In this document: in pieces, positions 43,690 to 53,309 of the stretch
How the letters are laid out: each line of letters starts with the position of its first letter
Position numbering within the stretch: the first letter of the stretch is position 1
Origin: Eubacterium sp. AF16-48
GTDB lineage: Bacteria; Bacillota; Clostridia; Lachnospirales; Lachnospiraceae
DNA length: 64,000 bases
Direction: 5' to 3'
NCBI RefSeq assembly: GCF_003479405.1
Contig: NZ_QUHB01000001.1
Location: 1 to 64,000, forward strand
Made by a program: the position numbers and the translations under genes
The notes under the pieces: model-generated
Told to the model about the DNA's origin: nothing
What the model saw: only the letters and a program-made list of their open reading frames with translations
The model's database searches: none

Positions 43690-45174
43690 ATGGAGAATAT
43701 CGTTAAAGGCACGGATATGAAGAAAATAGACAGCTATACGATAAATGAGATTGGAATACCATCATTGGTTTTGATGGAAAGAGCAGCAAAAAGTGTAGCT
43801 GATTTAATTGACAAAAATGAAAGAAAACAAAAAAATAATATAACAATACAGGTTATTGCAGGCATTGGTAACAATGGGGCAGATGGTGTTGCTATAGGCA
43901 GGATGTTGTATCTTTTAGGATATAACATCTGTATTTTTGTTATGGGAGATAAGGAAAAGGCAACAGAGGAATTTAAAACCCAGTTAAGTATTGTGGAAAA
44001 AATAGGAGTTCCTGTGGTATCTAGTGTTATAGATGCCGATGTGGTAGTTGATGCTTTATTTGGAATAGGTTTATCAAGGGACATTACAGGTACATACGAA
44101 CAGCTTATTTCGGAAATAAATAAAATGAAAAATATTATTTATGCCGTTGATATTCCATCAGGAATCAACGGAGATACCGGTGAAGTTATGGGATGTGCCA
44201 TAAAAGCCAATTATACTGTAACTTTCGGTTGTCACAAAATAGGCACGGTATTATATCCGGGAGCTGATTACTGCGGACAGGTAGAGGTGTCGGACATTGG
44301 TTATCCGGTACAGTCTTACAATGAGGCTTCGGAAATATTAGAATATGCCGGTGTGGATGATTTGAAAATGATTCCAAAGAGAGCTAATTATTCTAATAAA
44401 GGAACATTTGGAAAAATCCTTATAGTGGCAGGCAGCAGGGATATTTCAGGAGCCGCTGTTTTGTGTGCTAAGGCTGCCTTTAGGGCAGGAGCAGGACTTG
44501 TAAGAATTTTTACCCACGAAAATAACAGGGATATTATTGCAAAATTAATTCCTGAGGCTATGATTAATACATACAACACAGAAAAATTTAACAAAAAAGC
44601 CTTTGAAGCATGTTTAAACTGGTGTGACGTTGTGGCTGTGGGGCCGGGAATAGGAATAGGAACCATACAGCAGATGATTGTGGAGCAGGTAATTGAGTCA
44701 AAAATCCCGGCAGTTATTGATGCTGACGGAATAAACAATATTGCTGCAGATGAAAGGGTTAAAAAGAACTTTCATAAGAAATTAATTTTAACTCCTCATT
44801 TAGGAGAAATGAGCAGACTTATAAATAAACCTGTTAAGGAAATTGCAGAAAACCTTATTTATTATGCCAAAGAGCTTAATTACAGGTACGGTGCCAATGT
44901 GGTTTTAAAGGATGCAAGAACCGTTATTGCAACTGACGGACAGATTTACATTAATCTTTCGGGAAATAATGGAATGGCAACGGCAGGAAGTGGTGATGCT
45001 CTTACAGGTATAATATCAGCCCTTATAGGTATAGGCTGTGATTTTGAAAAGGCAGCGGTAATGGGACCTTACGTTCACGGATTAGCAGGTGATATGGCAG
45101 CCCATAAAGTATCAAAAACAGGTCTTATGGCTACAGATATTATTGAAGAAATAAAAAGTGTAATTACAGATTAA
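43690..45174 (+). CDS. nnr: Bifunctional NAD(P)HX epimerase / ADP-dependent dehydratase
   Basis: The enzyme repairs hydrated NADH and NADPH. The 494-aa fusion has an N-terminal YjeF_N epimerase (about residues 1-215, IDSYTINEIGIPSLVLMERAA, GNNGADGVAIGRML, VVDALFGIGLSRDI) and a C-terminal ribokinase-like dehydratase (about 235-494, GKILIVAGSRDISGAAVLCA, TPHLGEMSRL, NGMATAGSGDALTGIISALIG). It starts 10 nt after rex and is followed 14 nt later by alr. Confidence 0.95.
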   Translation: MENIVKGTDMKKIDSYTINEIGIPSLVLMERAAKSVADLIDKNERKQKNNITIQVIAGIGNNGADGVAIGRMLYLLGYNICIFVMGDKEKATEEFKTQLSIVEKIGVPVVSSVIDADVVVDALFGIGLSRDITGTYEQLISEINKMKNIIYAVDIPSGINGDTGEVMGCAIKANYTVTFGCHKIGTVLYPGADYCGQVEVSDIGYPVQSYNEASEILEYAGVDDLKMIPKRANYSNKGTFGKILIVAGSRDISGAAVLCAKAAFRAGAGLVRIFTHENNRDIIAKLIPEAMINTYNTEKFNKKAFEACLNWCDVVAVGPGIGIGTIQQMIVEQVIESKIPAVIDADGINNIAADERVKKNFHKKLILTPHLGEMSRLINKPVKEIAENLIYYAKELNYRYGANVVLKDARTVIATDGQIYINLSGNNGMATAGSGDALTGIISALIGIGCDFEKAAVMGPYVHGLAGDMAAHKVSKTGLMATDIIEEIKSVITD

Positions 45175-45188
45175 CAGGAAGTGAAATT

Positions 45189-46373
45189 ATGGAAATTGAC
45201 AAGTATTTTAGAGGTTATGCAACAGTTGACTTAGATATGATTCATAAAAATGTAGAGATTATGAAGGAAAGATTAAATGAAAATACAGGAATAGTTGCAG
45301 TAATAAAAACAGATGGTTACGGACATGGGGCAGTACCTATTGCTAAGGATTTAGATGATATATGTTACGGATATGCCGTAGCTACGGCTTACGAGGGCCA
45401 TAACCTTAGAAGACATGGCATAGATAAGCCAATTTTTATACTGGGATATACTCAGGAATGTACTTACGATATGGTGATAGAAGAAGATATGTTACCTCCC
45501 GTGTTTACATTGGATATGGCAAAGGTTATGTCACAACATGCAGTTAATCTTAACAAAGTATTAAAGATAAATATTGCTGTAGATACAGGTATGAGCAGAA
45601 TAGGATACATACCGTCTAATGAAGCTGCAGAGGAAATTGTGGAAATCAGTAAGCTGCCAAATATAAAAATTGAGTCAATATTTACCCATTTTGCCAAGGC
45701 GGATTATAAAGACAAATCCTTTGCAGATAAGCAGTTTGAAGAATTTTTAAACTTTGTTAATCTGGTGGAAGAAAAAGGGGTTAAAATTCCTATACATCAG
45801 TGTGCCAATAGTGCGGCAATGATGGAAATGAAAAAAACATCCCTTAGTCTGTCAAGAGCCGGAATTTCAATGTATGGCTTGTATCCATCAGATGAAATGG
45901 ATAAGGACAATATGAAATTATATCCTGCCATGGCAATTTACAGCCACGTTGTTTACGTTAAAAATATCGAAAAAGGACGGGGAATAAGCTACGGTCAGAC
46001 CTATATTGCAAAGGATGACATGAAAATAGCTACTATTCCTTTAGGATACGGAGACGGATATCCACGTAATTTAAGCAATAAAGGCTATGTTCTTATTAAT
46101 GGAAAACGCGCTAATATTGTAGGGCGCGTGTGCATGGATCAGTTTATGGTAGACGTTACGGGAATGGACGTAAAAGTAGGAGATTTGGTTACATTAGCAG
46201 GAACTGATGGAAGCGAGGAAATCAAAATAGACGATTTAGCGGAGCTTGCAGGAACTTTTAATTATGAATTTGTATGTGATTTAGGTAAAAGGGTTCCAAG
46301 GGTGTATTTAAAAAACGGTAAGGTAATTGGCACGAAAGACTACTTCACAGATGATTATGAAATAGATTTGTAG
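45189..46373 (+). CDS. alr: Alanine racemase
   Basis: This PLP enzyme makes D-alanine for peptidoglycan. The 394-aa sequence has the PLP lysine K40 in VIKTDGYGHGAV, GMSRIGYI, HFAKADYKD, ANSAAMM, SRAGISMYGLYPS and the second catalytic Tyr in GISYGQTYIAKDDM, then a C-terminal beta-domain. Grouping with NAD(P)HX repair and a MazF-like toxin follows the common Firmicutes arrangement. ATG follows AGGAAGTG. Confidence 0.96.
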   Translation: MEIDKYFRGYATVDLDMIHKNVEIMKERLNENTGIVAVIKTDGYGHGAVPIAKDLDDICYGYAVATAYEGHNLRRHGIDKPIFILGYTQECTYDMVIEEDMLPPVFTLDMAKVMSQHAVNLNKVLKINIAVDTGMSRIGYIPSNEAAEEIVEISKLPNIKIESIFTHFAKADYKDKSFADKQFEEFLNFVNLVEEKGVKIPIHQCANSAAMMEMKKTSLSLSRAGISMYGLYPSDEMDKDNMKLYPAMAIYSHVVYVKNIEKGRGISYGQTYIAKDDMKIATIPLGYGDGYPRNLSNKGYVLINGKRANIVGRVCMDQFMVDVTGMDVKVGDLVTLAGTDGSEEIKIDDLAELAGTFNYEFVCDLGKRVPRVYLKNGKVIGTKDYFTDDYEIDL

Positions 46374-46470
46374 GGCCGGGGGTTAAATTTAAAATAATCT
46401 TTTGAATACACATTCCAAAATGTGGAATACTATAACTAGTAAGACATTAGATGATTTGGAGTGTGAAAAA

Positions 46471-46818
46471 ATGGTAATAAGAAGAGGGGATATTTTCTAT
46501 GCCGACCTAAGACCGGTAATCGGGTCGGAACAGGGAGGAGTCAGACCTGTTTTAATAATTCAAAATGACACCGGAAACAGGCATAGTCCCACGGTGATTG
46601 TGGCAGCCATAACTTCCCGTATGACGAAGGCAAAACTGCCTACCCATGTAAAAATAAATAAAGAAAACTGTGACATTGTAAAGGATTCGGTTATACTTCT
46701 TGAACAATTAAGAACTATTGATAAGAAAAGGTTAAAGGATAAGGTGTGCCATCTGGACAATGAAATATTAAAAACAGTGGATTCCGCTTTGCTAATTAGT
46801 TTAGAGCTTGATACATAA
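46471..46818 (+). CDS. MazF/PemK-family endoribonuclease toxin
   Basis: The 115-aa protein matches the MazF/EndoA family: [30 protein letters not shown] at the start, [20 protein letters not shown] with the catalytic Arg/Thr pair, and [16 protein letters not shown]. The start chosen is ATG 46471; a longer TTG-initiated frame from 46402 lacks a ribosome site. In bacilli the order is alr, antitoxin, toxin, but here the 97 nt between alr and this gene cannot hold an antitoxin. An inverted repeat (ATTCC/GGAAT, about 46413-46429) lies in the gap. The protein might be a lone MazF or have a distant partner. Confidence 0.88.
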   Translation: MVIRRGDIFYADLRPVIGSEQGGVRPVLIIQNDTGNRHSPTVIVAAITSRMTKAKLPTHVKINKENCDIVKDSVILLEQLRTIDKKRLKDKVCHLDNEILKTVDSALLISLELDT

Positions 46819-46928
46819 ACAAAAGCGGCATAGGGAAAGTTGACTATTAATTTAGAAAATGTTAAAATTTCTATTGAATTATGCGAATAGATTAAAATAA
46901 ATAAAAAATTACGGAAGAGAGGGTAATT

Positions 46929-47657
46929 ATGTCAGGACATTCAAAATTTGCCAATATTAAGCATAAAAAAGAAAAAAATGATGCTGCAAAGGGCAAGATG
47001 TTTACAATTATAGGAAAGGAAATTGCGGTAGCCGTAAAAGAAGGTGGAGCAGATCCTAATAATAATAGCAAGTTAAGAGATGTTATAGCAAAGGCAAAGG
47101 CCAACAACATGCCTAATGATACCATTGAAAGAGGTATTAAGAAGGCTGCCGGTAATGCAGCTGCAATTAACTACGAAACAGTGAGATACGAGGGATATGG
47201 ACCAAATGGTATTGCCATTATTGTCGATGCTCTTACAGACAACAGAAACAGAACAGCTGCAAACGTAAGAAACTGCTTTACAAAGGGTGGCGGAAATGTT
47301 GGAGCACAGGGCTGTGTATCATATATGTTTGATGAAAAAGGTCAGATTATAATTGATAAGGAAGAATGCGACATGGATCCAGATGAACTTATGATGATAT
47401 CAGTTGATGCAGGAGCAGAAGATTTTGCAGACGAAGAGGATAGCTATGAAATCATTACTTCACCTGAGGAATTTAGCAATGTAAGAGAAGCATTGGAAAA
47501 AGAAGGAATTAAAATGGCAGAGGCAGAAGTAACAATGATTCCGCAGAATTATGTAGAATTATCAGATGAAGACGCCATTAAGAAGATGAATATTATTATT
47601 GACAGACTTGATGAAGATGAAGATGTTCAGCAGGTTTATCATAACTGGGACGAATAA
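46929..47657 (+). CDS. yebC: YebC/PmpR-family (TACO1) regulator
   Basis: A 242-aa three-domain protein of the YebC family: [65 protein letters not shown] and [12 protein letters not shown] are typical. Members act as DNA-binding regulators or as translation factors easing ribosome stalling; which role applies is not readable. ATG after GAAGAGAGG. It is followed by a HAD gene 17 nt later. Confidence 0.95.
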   Translation: MSGHSKFANIKHKKEKNDAAKGKMFTIIGKEIAVAVKEGGADPNNNSKLRDVIAKAKANNMPNDTIERGIKKAAGNAAAINYETVRYEGYGPNGIAIIVDALTDNRNRTAANVRNCFTKGGGNVGAQGCVSYMFDEKGQIIIDKEECDMDPDELMMISVDAGAEDFADEEDSYEIITSPEEFSNVREALEKEGIKMAEAEVTMIPQNYVELSDEDAIKKMNIIIDRLDEDEDVQQVYHNWDE

Positions 47658-47674
47658 TTTTAATAGGATAAGGG

Positions 47675-48412
47675 ATGAATACAGTACTTTTTGATTTAGA
47701 CGGAACATTGCTTCCAATGGATATGAAGGAATTTACAGATACATATATTTTGCTGTTAAAGAATAGACTTGAAACAGCAGGCTATGATGCTAAAAAGATT
47801 ATTGCGGCATTATGGGTGGGTGAGAAGGCCGTGGTACAAAATGACGGTCTTATTACTAATGAGGAATGTTTCTGGAAAGCATTTGAAAACTTTATGACAG
47901 ATGGTAATGGAAAAATGGAGTCTAAAGTTAAAAGAAAACTGGAGAAGGAAATTATTAAGTTCTATAAGGATGATTTCGCTGTGGCAAGATATGTTACTCA
48001 CCCTATAGATACAGTGGCAGAGTGTATAGACATACTAAAGGAAAAAGGATATCAGCTGGTAGTGGCAACAAATCCTGTTTTTCCGGAAATTGCCGTATAT
48101 GAAAGATTAGGCTGGGCAGGTCTTAATCCGGAGGATTTTTCTTACATAACTACATATGAAAATTCATGTTTTGCAAAGCCTAATATTGAGTATTATAAGT
48201 TTCTGTTAAAAATGTTAGACAAGGATTCAGAGGACTGCTTAATGGTTGGCAATGATGTACATGAAGACATGGTTGCAAGAAATATTGGAATAGATGTGTT
48301 TCTAATTGAAGGATATGTGGAAAATCAGTTTAATGAAGATACATTTGATATTAAAAAAGGAAATTGGAATTTATTTAAAGAATATATTTCCAATCTTCCA
48401 AATCTTAATTAA
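47675..48412 (+). CDS. HAD-superfamily hydrolase
   Basis: The 245-aa protein has motif I LFDLDGTLLPMD, motif II VATNP, a motif III lysine in SCFAKPNIEYY and motif IV MVGNDVHEDMVA, with a helical cap of about 90 residues. The substrate is unknown. It shares a transcription unit with yebC and ends at a strong bidirectional terminator. Confidence 0.85.
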   Translation: MNTVLFDLDGTLLPMDMKEFTDTYILLLKNRLETAGYDAKKIIAALWVGEKAVVQNDGLITNEECFWKAFENFMTDGNGKMESKVKRKLEKEIIKFYKDDFAVARYVTHPIDTVAECIDILKEKGYQLVVATNPVFPEIAVYERLGWAGLNPEDFSYITTYENSCFAKPNIEYYKFLLKMLDKDSEDCLMVGNDVHEDMVARNIGIDVFLIEGYVENQFNEDTFDIKKGNWNLFKEYISNLPNLN

Positions 48413-48426
48413 AGAGATAACCAAAA

Positions 48427-48459
48427 GAAAAGGAGTTACATCGTAACTCCTTTTTCTTT
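48427..48459. terminator. Bidirectional terminator
   Basis: GAAAAGGAGTTAC pairs with GTAACTCCTTTTT around a 3-nt loop, between convergent genes. Confidence 0.9.
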
Positions 48460-48471
48460 GCAAATATTTAA

Positions 48472-49062
48472 TTAATCTTCATTATTTTCATAAAGCTTCT
48501 GATATATCTGCTCCGTATATTCATATATAAGGGCTTCGTCGGCGTTTTCAAATTGGTACATTAATAAATCCCTGATTTTATCTGCACGGTTAAAATAAAG
48601 TAATTCCATAGGCTGGGTAGTATCAAGATCTTCATCAATATCCTCAGCATGAATATTTTCATCTGCCCATGAAAGAAGCTCTTCAATAAGCTTATCTTCA
48701 GCATCAGCTTCTATTCTGACCTGCTTTGCATGCATAAATGAAACAATCCCTGCAATTATAAAAATAATGAAAACCCCACCCATAACTGAATTAAACAGCC
48801 ATGATGTTTCTGAACTGATAGGAAGGGGAATAATCTTCATCCAAACTAAAATCATAAAAATAATTCCCACAATACCTACTAAAATCAAAGTATATGAAGA
48901 TGACATAATATCATCATATTTGTCAGATAAGCGAACAAAGGAATGAACCTTATTTTCTGAAAAATCTGATAATTCTTCGTTGAAGTCAGTGGAAGCTTCA
49001 GGAATATCATCCACAGGCTGATTATCAACAGAAATTTTATCTTCAATGTTGCTTTTTTCCAT
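48472..49062 (-). CDS. Two-span membrane protein, function unknown
   Basis: The 196-aa protein has an acidic N-terminal region (about residues 1-55), two transmembrane helices (about 58-78 and 90-113) joined by a short loop with WMKIIPLPIS, and an acidic cytoplasmic C-terminus (EEDKLIEELLSW-like helices and a terminal YEYTEQIYQKLYENNED). The start is ATG 49062, nine nt after AAGGAGAGAT. No domain is recognised. It stands alone. Confidence 0.75.
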   Translation of the reverse strand: MEKSNIEDKISVDNQPVDDIPEASTDFNEELSDFSENKVHSFVRLSDKYDDIMSSSYTLILVGIVGIIFMILVWMKIIPLPISSETSWLFNSVMGGVFIIFIIAGIVSFMHAKQVRIEADAEDKLIEELLSWADENIHAEDIDEDLDTTQPMELLYFNRADKIRDLLMYQFENADEALIYEYTEQIYQKLYENNED

Positions 49063-49156
49063 AATCAATATCTCTCCTTGTAAAATAATTAGTTTAATTA
49101 TATAACAAGTAAGATATTATAACAAGTAAATGAATTACAAAAATAAAAATATAAAA

Positions 49157-49185
49157 TTGACTTTAATATTTTATTATGATATAGT
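49157..49185 (+). promoter_or_regulatory. Promoter of the first ABC importer operon
   Basis: TTGACT (49157-49162), 17-nt spacer, TATAGT (49180-49185) with an extended TGA. Confidence 0.65.
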
Positions 49186-49242
49186 TCTCTTGTTTAATTA
49201 ATTAAAGTGTTAATGAATTATAACATTAAAAAGGAGAATACA

Positions 49243-50046
49243 ATGAAAAAAAGAATTGCTTTATTACTTTCAGTTGCAATGTGTGCAACATTATGTTTAT
49301 CAGGTTGCGGAAGCAGCGAAAAGAAAACAGGTGACAAGAAGGATGCTTCAAGTATGGTATATGCAGTAGAACAGGGCTCAGCCGGTGAAGAAGCTGCTAA
49401 GTCAAAGGGATGGAGCACAAACCCTGTACAGTCACAGGCAAAGGCTTTAATGGAAGTAAATTCAGGAACATCTGATGCTGCCATTATTGATTTACTTATG
49501 GCAGGTGCTATGATTGGTGAAGGAACAAGTTATCCTGACCTTAAATACACAGATAAGCTTACTACAGAAGAATATGGTGTAGGATGCAGAAAGGGTTCAG
49601 ATCTTGCAGCATACATTAATAATTTCTTCAGTGAAATATATGCTTCAGGAGAAATGAAGACCATAGCTGATACATATAAGGTAAGTGATACCTTAGTAGA
49701 GCAGGCTAAAGCAGGTGAATATGTTGAAGGCGATGATGTTAAGTACATTAAAGATAAAGGAACATTAGTTGTTGGTATTACAGAATTTGAACCAATGGAT
49801 TACAAAGATGAAGACGGAAACTGGATTGGCTTTGATGCAGATTTAGCAAAGAAACTTGCTGAAAAGTTGGGTGTTAAGATTAAATTTGTAGTAATTAACT
49901 GGGATACAAAAACAATGGAACTTGATTCAAAGAAAATTGACGTTGTTTGGAATGGTATGACATTGACAAATGAAGTTAAAAATTCTATGGAATGTACAAA
50001 TGCTTACTGCAATAATGCACAGGTAGTTGTAGTTTCATCAAAATAA
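49243..50046 (+). CDS. Circularly permuted amino-acid-type ABC substrate-binding lipoprotein
   Basis: The 267-aa protein has a lipoprotein signal (ALLLSVAMCATLCLSGC, Cys21-22 region). Family-3 binding proteins normally run N-lobe first. Here the C-lobe comes first: residues about 38-150 hold VYAVEQGSAGEEAAK, SGTSDAAIIDLLMAG and YGVGCRKGSDLAAY. The N-lobe follows at about 167-267 with KDKGTLVVGITEFEPMDYKDE, GFDADLAKKLAEKLG and IDVVWNGMTLTN, ending VVVVSSK at the hinge strand. The lobes are joined by a 20-residue linker. Asp83, where family members bind the ligand amine, is kept; the Arg of the usual TxER block is Val. Permease and ATPase genes follow. ATG after AAGGAGA. Confidence 0.85.
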   Translation: MKKRIALLLSVAMCATLCLSGCGSSEKKTGDKKDASSMVYAVEQGSAGEEAAKSKGWSTNPVQSQAKALMEVNSGTSDAAIIDLLMAGAMIGEGTSYPDLKYTDKLTTEEYGVGCRKGSDLAAYINNFFSEIYASGEMKTIADTYKVSDTLVEQAKAGEYVEGDDVKYIKDKGTLVVGITEFEPMDYKDEDGNWIGFDADLAKKLAEKLGVKIKFVVINWDTKTMELDSKKIDVVWNGMTLTNEVKNSMECTNAYCNNAQVVVVSSK

Positions 50047-50072
50047 AGGTATAATAAAATTTAGAAAAATTA

Positions 50073-50109
50073 TTTTAAGGCAGAGGGTTGTTTGCTCTCT
50101 GCCTTAAAA
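50073..50109 (+). other. Strong intergenic hairpin between binding-protein and permease genes
   Basis: TTTTAAGGCAGAG (50073-50085) pairs perfectly with CTCTGCCTTAAAA (50097-50109). No T tract follows, so it probably stabilises the upstream mRNA or attenuates, rather than terminating fully. Confidence 0.65.
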
Positions 50110-50135
50110 CGGTAAAAGGATTAAGGAGAAACTTT

Positions 50136-50789
50136 ATGTTTTTAAGCGTTACGGAAGAGTTACTTAGCGGACTTGGAATATCAGTAGAAATATTTATATT
50201 AACGTTAATATTTTCATTGCCACTGGGACTTATTATTGCCTTTGGCTCAATGAGCAGATTTAAACCTTTAAAATATCTTGTTGACGTGTTTGTATGGATT
50301 ATCCGTGGAACCCCTCTTATGCTTCAGATTATTATAATATTCTATGGCCCGGGATTAATAGGATATTATGTGTGGACAGGGGATTCATGGAGCAGGGTTA
50401 TTGCAACAGTAGTTGCCTTTACCATTAATTACGCCTGCTATTTTTCAGTTATATTCAGAGGTGGTATAGAAGGCGTTCCCGCAGGACAAAGGGAGGCAGG
50501 ACAGGTTCTAGGAATGACTAAATTCCAAATATTCTTTAAAATCACATTACTTCAGATGATTAAGAGAATAGTGCCACCAATGTCAAATGAAATAATTACA
50601 TTGGTTAAGGATACATCTTTAGCAAGAATTATATCTGTACAGGAATTAACGGTAATGGGGGAAAACTTTATGAAATCAGAGGGTATTATATGGCCACTGT
50701 TCTACACAGGGGTATTTTATCTGATATTCGTAGGTATTCTTACCATTTTGTTTAATTACATAGAAAAGAAATTAGATTATTTTAAATAA
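50136..50789 (+). CDS. Amino-acid ABC transporter permease (first system)
   Basis: The 217-aa inner-membrane subunit of the HisMQ type has five likely helices and the EAA loop (GVPAGQREAGQVLGMTKFQIFFKITLLQ), which docks to the ATPase, plus RGTPLMLQIIIIFYGPG. The start is ATG 50136, after TAAGGAG. It is a homodimer by family rule as only one permease gene is present. It lies between the permuted binding protein and its ATPase. Confidence 0.94.
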   Translation: MFLSVTEELLSGLGISVEIFILTLIFSLPLGLIIAFGSMSRFKPLKYLVDVFVWIIRGTPLMLQIIIIFYGPGLIGYYVWTGDSWSRVIATVVAFTINYACYFSVIFRGGIEGVPAGQREAGQVLGMTKFQIFFKITLLQMIKRIVPPMSNEIITLVKDTSLARIISVQELTVMGENFMKSEGIIWPLFYTGVFYLIFVGILTILFNYIEKKLDYFK

Positions 50790-50803
50790 GGAGGTGTATT
50801 GAA

Positions 50804-51589
50804 ATGGCAATGTTAGAAGTTAAAAATATAGAGAAACATTTCGGTAGCACCGATGTTTTAAAAAATATAAGTTTTGATTTAGAGGAAGGACAGACTTTGG
50901 CAATTATAGGTTCTTCAGGCTCAGGTAAGACAACTCTTTTAAGATGTCTTAATTTTCTTGAAATACCAAACGGTGGGACCATTGCAGTAAATGATGAAAT
51001 TTTGTTTGATGCAAGTCAGATAAAAAGCAAAAAAGATAAGGATTTAAGAGACAAAAGACTTCATTTTGGAATGGTATTTCAGTCTTTTAATCTTTTTCCA
51101 CAGTATACAGCATTGGAAAATGTTACATTAGCAGAAAAAATGCTGGCAAAGGATTTGCCTGACTTTAAGCAGAATAAAAAAGAAATTTATAACAAAATAG
51201 AAGAACATGGAAAAGAATTGTTGGCAAGAATGGGATTAGCAGACAGGGTTAATCATTATCCACACCAGCTTTCGGGAGGACAGCAACAGCGTGTAGCCAT
51301 TGCCAGGGCTTTGGCACTTAAACCGGATATTCTTTGTTTTGACGAGCCTACATCGGCACTTGATCCTGAACTTACGGGAGAAGTGCTTAAGGTTATAAAA
51401 TCCCTGGCTGAAGAGAAGACAACAATGGTTATTGTTACCCATGAAATGGCTTTTGCCAGAGATGTGGCAGATACTGTTATATTTATGGACGGTGGAGTGA
51501 TTGTGGAGCAGGGTGATGCAAAGCAGGTAATTGAAAATCCACAGGAAGAGAGAACAAGACAGTTCTTATCAAGATTTAGTCAAAACTAG
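50804..51589 (+). CDS. Amino-acid ABC transporter ATP-binding protein (first system)
   Basis: A 261-aa GlnQ/HisP-type ATPase with Walker [10 protein letters not shown] (about residues 35-43), signature LSGGQQQR, Walker [16 protein letters not shown] and switch [27 protein letters not shown] ribosome site precedes the ATG. An insert near residues 105-125 ([20 protein letters not shown]) is slightly longer than in GlnQ. It is downstream of the permease by 14 nt. Confidence 0.95.
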   Translation: MAMLEVKNIEKHFGSTDVLKNISFDLEEGQTLAIIGSSGSGKTTLLRCLNFLEIPNGGTIAVNDEILFDASQIKSKKDKDLRDKRLHFGMVFQSFNLFPQYTALENVTLAEKMLAKDLPDFKQNKKEIYNKIEEHGKELLARMGLADRVNHYPHQLSGGQQQRVAIARALALKPDILCFDEPTSALDPELTGEVLKVIKSLAEEKTTMVIVTHEMAFARDVADTVIFMDGGVIVEQGDAKQVIENPQEERTRQFLSRFSQN

Positions 51590-51600
51590 CAGGAGTTTAT

Positions 51601-52080
51601 ATGAAAATAATAATATTAACTGTTGGTAAAATTAAGGAAAAATTTTATACAGAGGCAGTGAATGAATATTTAAAGCGGCTTTCCAGATACTGCAAGGCAG
51701 AGGTGGTACAGGTGGCGGATGAAAAAACAGTGGAAAACTGTTCAGAAACAGAAGCTGATATGGTAAAAGAAAAAGAAGGAAACCGGATATTAGCTAAAAT
51801 ACCTGATGACGCCTATGTTATAACCTTGGAAATTAATGGAAAGCAGTTAGATTCTCTTGAACTGGCAGACAAAATTAACAGGTTAGGAATTAATGGGAAA
51901 AGTCATATAGTATTTGTTATTGGTGGGTCTTTGGGATTACACAAAAAAGTTTCAGACAGGTCTGATTACAAACTTAGTTTTTCTAAAATGACATTTCCTC
52001 ATCAGCTTATGAGGGTTATTTTACTGGAACAGATATATAGAAGTTACAGAATAATAAATAATCAGCCATATCATAAATAA
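51601..52080 (+). CDS. rlmH: 23S rRNA pseudouridine-1915 N3-methyltransferase
   Basis: RlmH (SPOUT fold, 159 aa) methylates pseudouridine 1915 of 23S rRNA. Visible blocks: [76 protein letters not shown]. It starts 11 nt after the ATPase gene, so it is partly co-transcribed with it. A strong terminator follows directly. Confidence 0.96.
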   Translation: MKIIILTVGKIKEKFYTEAVNEYLKRLSRYCKAEVVQVADEKTVENCSETEADMVKEKEGNRILAKIPDDAYVITLEINGKQLDSLELADKINRLGINGKSHIVFVIGGSLGLHKKVSDRSDYKLSFSKMTFPHQLMRVILLEQIYRSYRIINNQPYHK

Positions 52081-52106
52081 AAAAAGCACGAAAGTGCTTT
52101 TTTTAT
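52080..52106 (+). terminator. Terminator after rlmH
   Basis: AAAAAAGCAC pairs with GTGCTTTTTT around a GAAA tetraloop, directly after the stop codon. Confidence 0.95.
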
Positions 52107-52210
52107 TGCAGTAATGTTTCAAAAAACTAAAATAAAAGACTTAACAGGACACACATATGTCTTAATGATGTGCTATAATCTAAGATAATATAGCATAAAG
52201 GAGTGTTAAA

Positions 52211-53188
52211 ATGTCAAATTCGATTCATAAGAAATACAGAGTTTTGGATATATTTATGAGATTAGTTTGTGGTGAATACGTTTCCGTAAAGAAATTATCC
52301 ATGGAGTATCAGGTATCAACTAAAAGTATAACAAGGGATATTAATGAACTAAAGAATTTTTTATGCGACAATGAAGGAAAGTCTTTTGGGTGTGAAATAA
52401 TGTATTCATATCAGGAAAGAGCGTATTATTTAGAAATGGATAACTTTCTTTTAAGCAAAGAATTGTTAGCCGTAATAAAGGTACTTATTGCCAGCCGTTG
52501 TTTTAATGAAAATCAAATGAAGCTTATTATAAATAAAATGGAAACATTTATGTCGGCTAAAGATAAGAAAATGACCAATGAGCTTACGTCTAAAGAGTTA
52601 TATCATTACATACCGGTACAATCAGACTGTGATAATGTGTTAGATAATGTATGGGGAATTTCAAACTGTATAAGGGAACAGAAGGAGATTACCATTGAAT
52701 ACTATAAAATGGATAGAAGTAAAATAACAAGAAAGGTAAAACCGTTGGCTATTGTATTTAGCGAGTATTATTTTTATCTTATTGCTGCACACGGTGCAAA
52801 TGGCTTAGAAGTTAACAGATTTTACAGAATGGACAGAATAGTCAGTTACATAAAGCACCGAACAGGTTTTCATATTGAATATAATGAAAGATTTGATGAA
52901 GGGGAGCTTAAAAACAAGATTCAATATATGTGGCCGGGACAGGGAATAAAGAGGTACGTTAAATTTGAATTTACCGGGCCATCAGTTCAGGCAGTATTAG
53001 ATAAAATACCTGAATCTGAAATTGTAAAATGTGAAAATGGAAAATATACAATAAGTGCGAATGTTTATGGAGACGGAATAAAGATGTTTCTTCTTAGTCA
53101 GGGGGCATGGGTTAAAGTGCTAGAGCCGGAGGCATTTGTACAGGAAATGAAAGCAGAAATTACCGCAATGGGTAACAATTATGATTAA
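52211..53188 (+). CDS. WYL-domain transcriptional regulator
   Basis: The 325-aa protein has an N-terminal winged helix (about residues 8-65, RVLDIFMRLVCGEYVSVKKLS, STKSITRDINELKNFL) and a WYL domain (about 145-230, TIEYYKMDRSKITRKVKPLAIVFSEYYFYLIAA and NRFYRMDRI) thought to bind a ligand, followed by a C-terminal extension. An extended -10 (TGCTATAAT, 52172-52180) lies upstream. It precedes the second amino-acid ABC operon and might regulate it; this is positional inference only. Confidence 0.85.
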   Translation: MSNSIHKKYRVLDIFMRLVCGEYVSVKKLSMEYQVSTKSITRDINELKNFLCDNEGKSFGCEIMYSYQERAYYLEMDNFLLSKELLAVIKVLIASRCFNENQMKLIINKMETFMSAKDKKMTNELTSKELYHYIPVQSDCDNVLDNVWGISNCIREQKEITIEYYKMDRSKITRKVKPLAIVFSEYYFYLIAAHGANGLEVNRFYRMDRIVSYIKHRTGFHIEYNERFDEGELKNKIQYMWPGQGIKRYVKFEFTGPSVQAVLDKIPESEIVKCENGKYTISANVYGDGIKMFLLSQGAWVKVLEPEAFVQEMKAEITAMGNNYD

Positions 53189-53223
53189 TATTCTTCAATA
53201 TTTACTAAATTTAATTTTTTTAA

Positions 53224-53252
53224 TTGAAATAATGACTATTATCAGATATAAT
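53224..53252 (+). promoter_or_regulatory. Promoter of the second ABC importer operon
   Basis: TTGAAA (53224-53229), 17-nt spacer, TATAAT (53247-53252). Confidence 0.65.
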
Positions 53253-53309
53253 TGTAAAGGCAAAATTTTATGCATTAGATAAAATATATTTAATAAGGAG
53301 AACAAAAAA

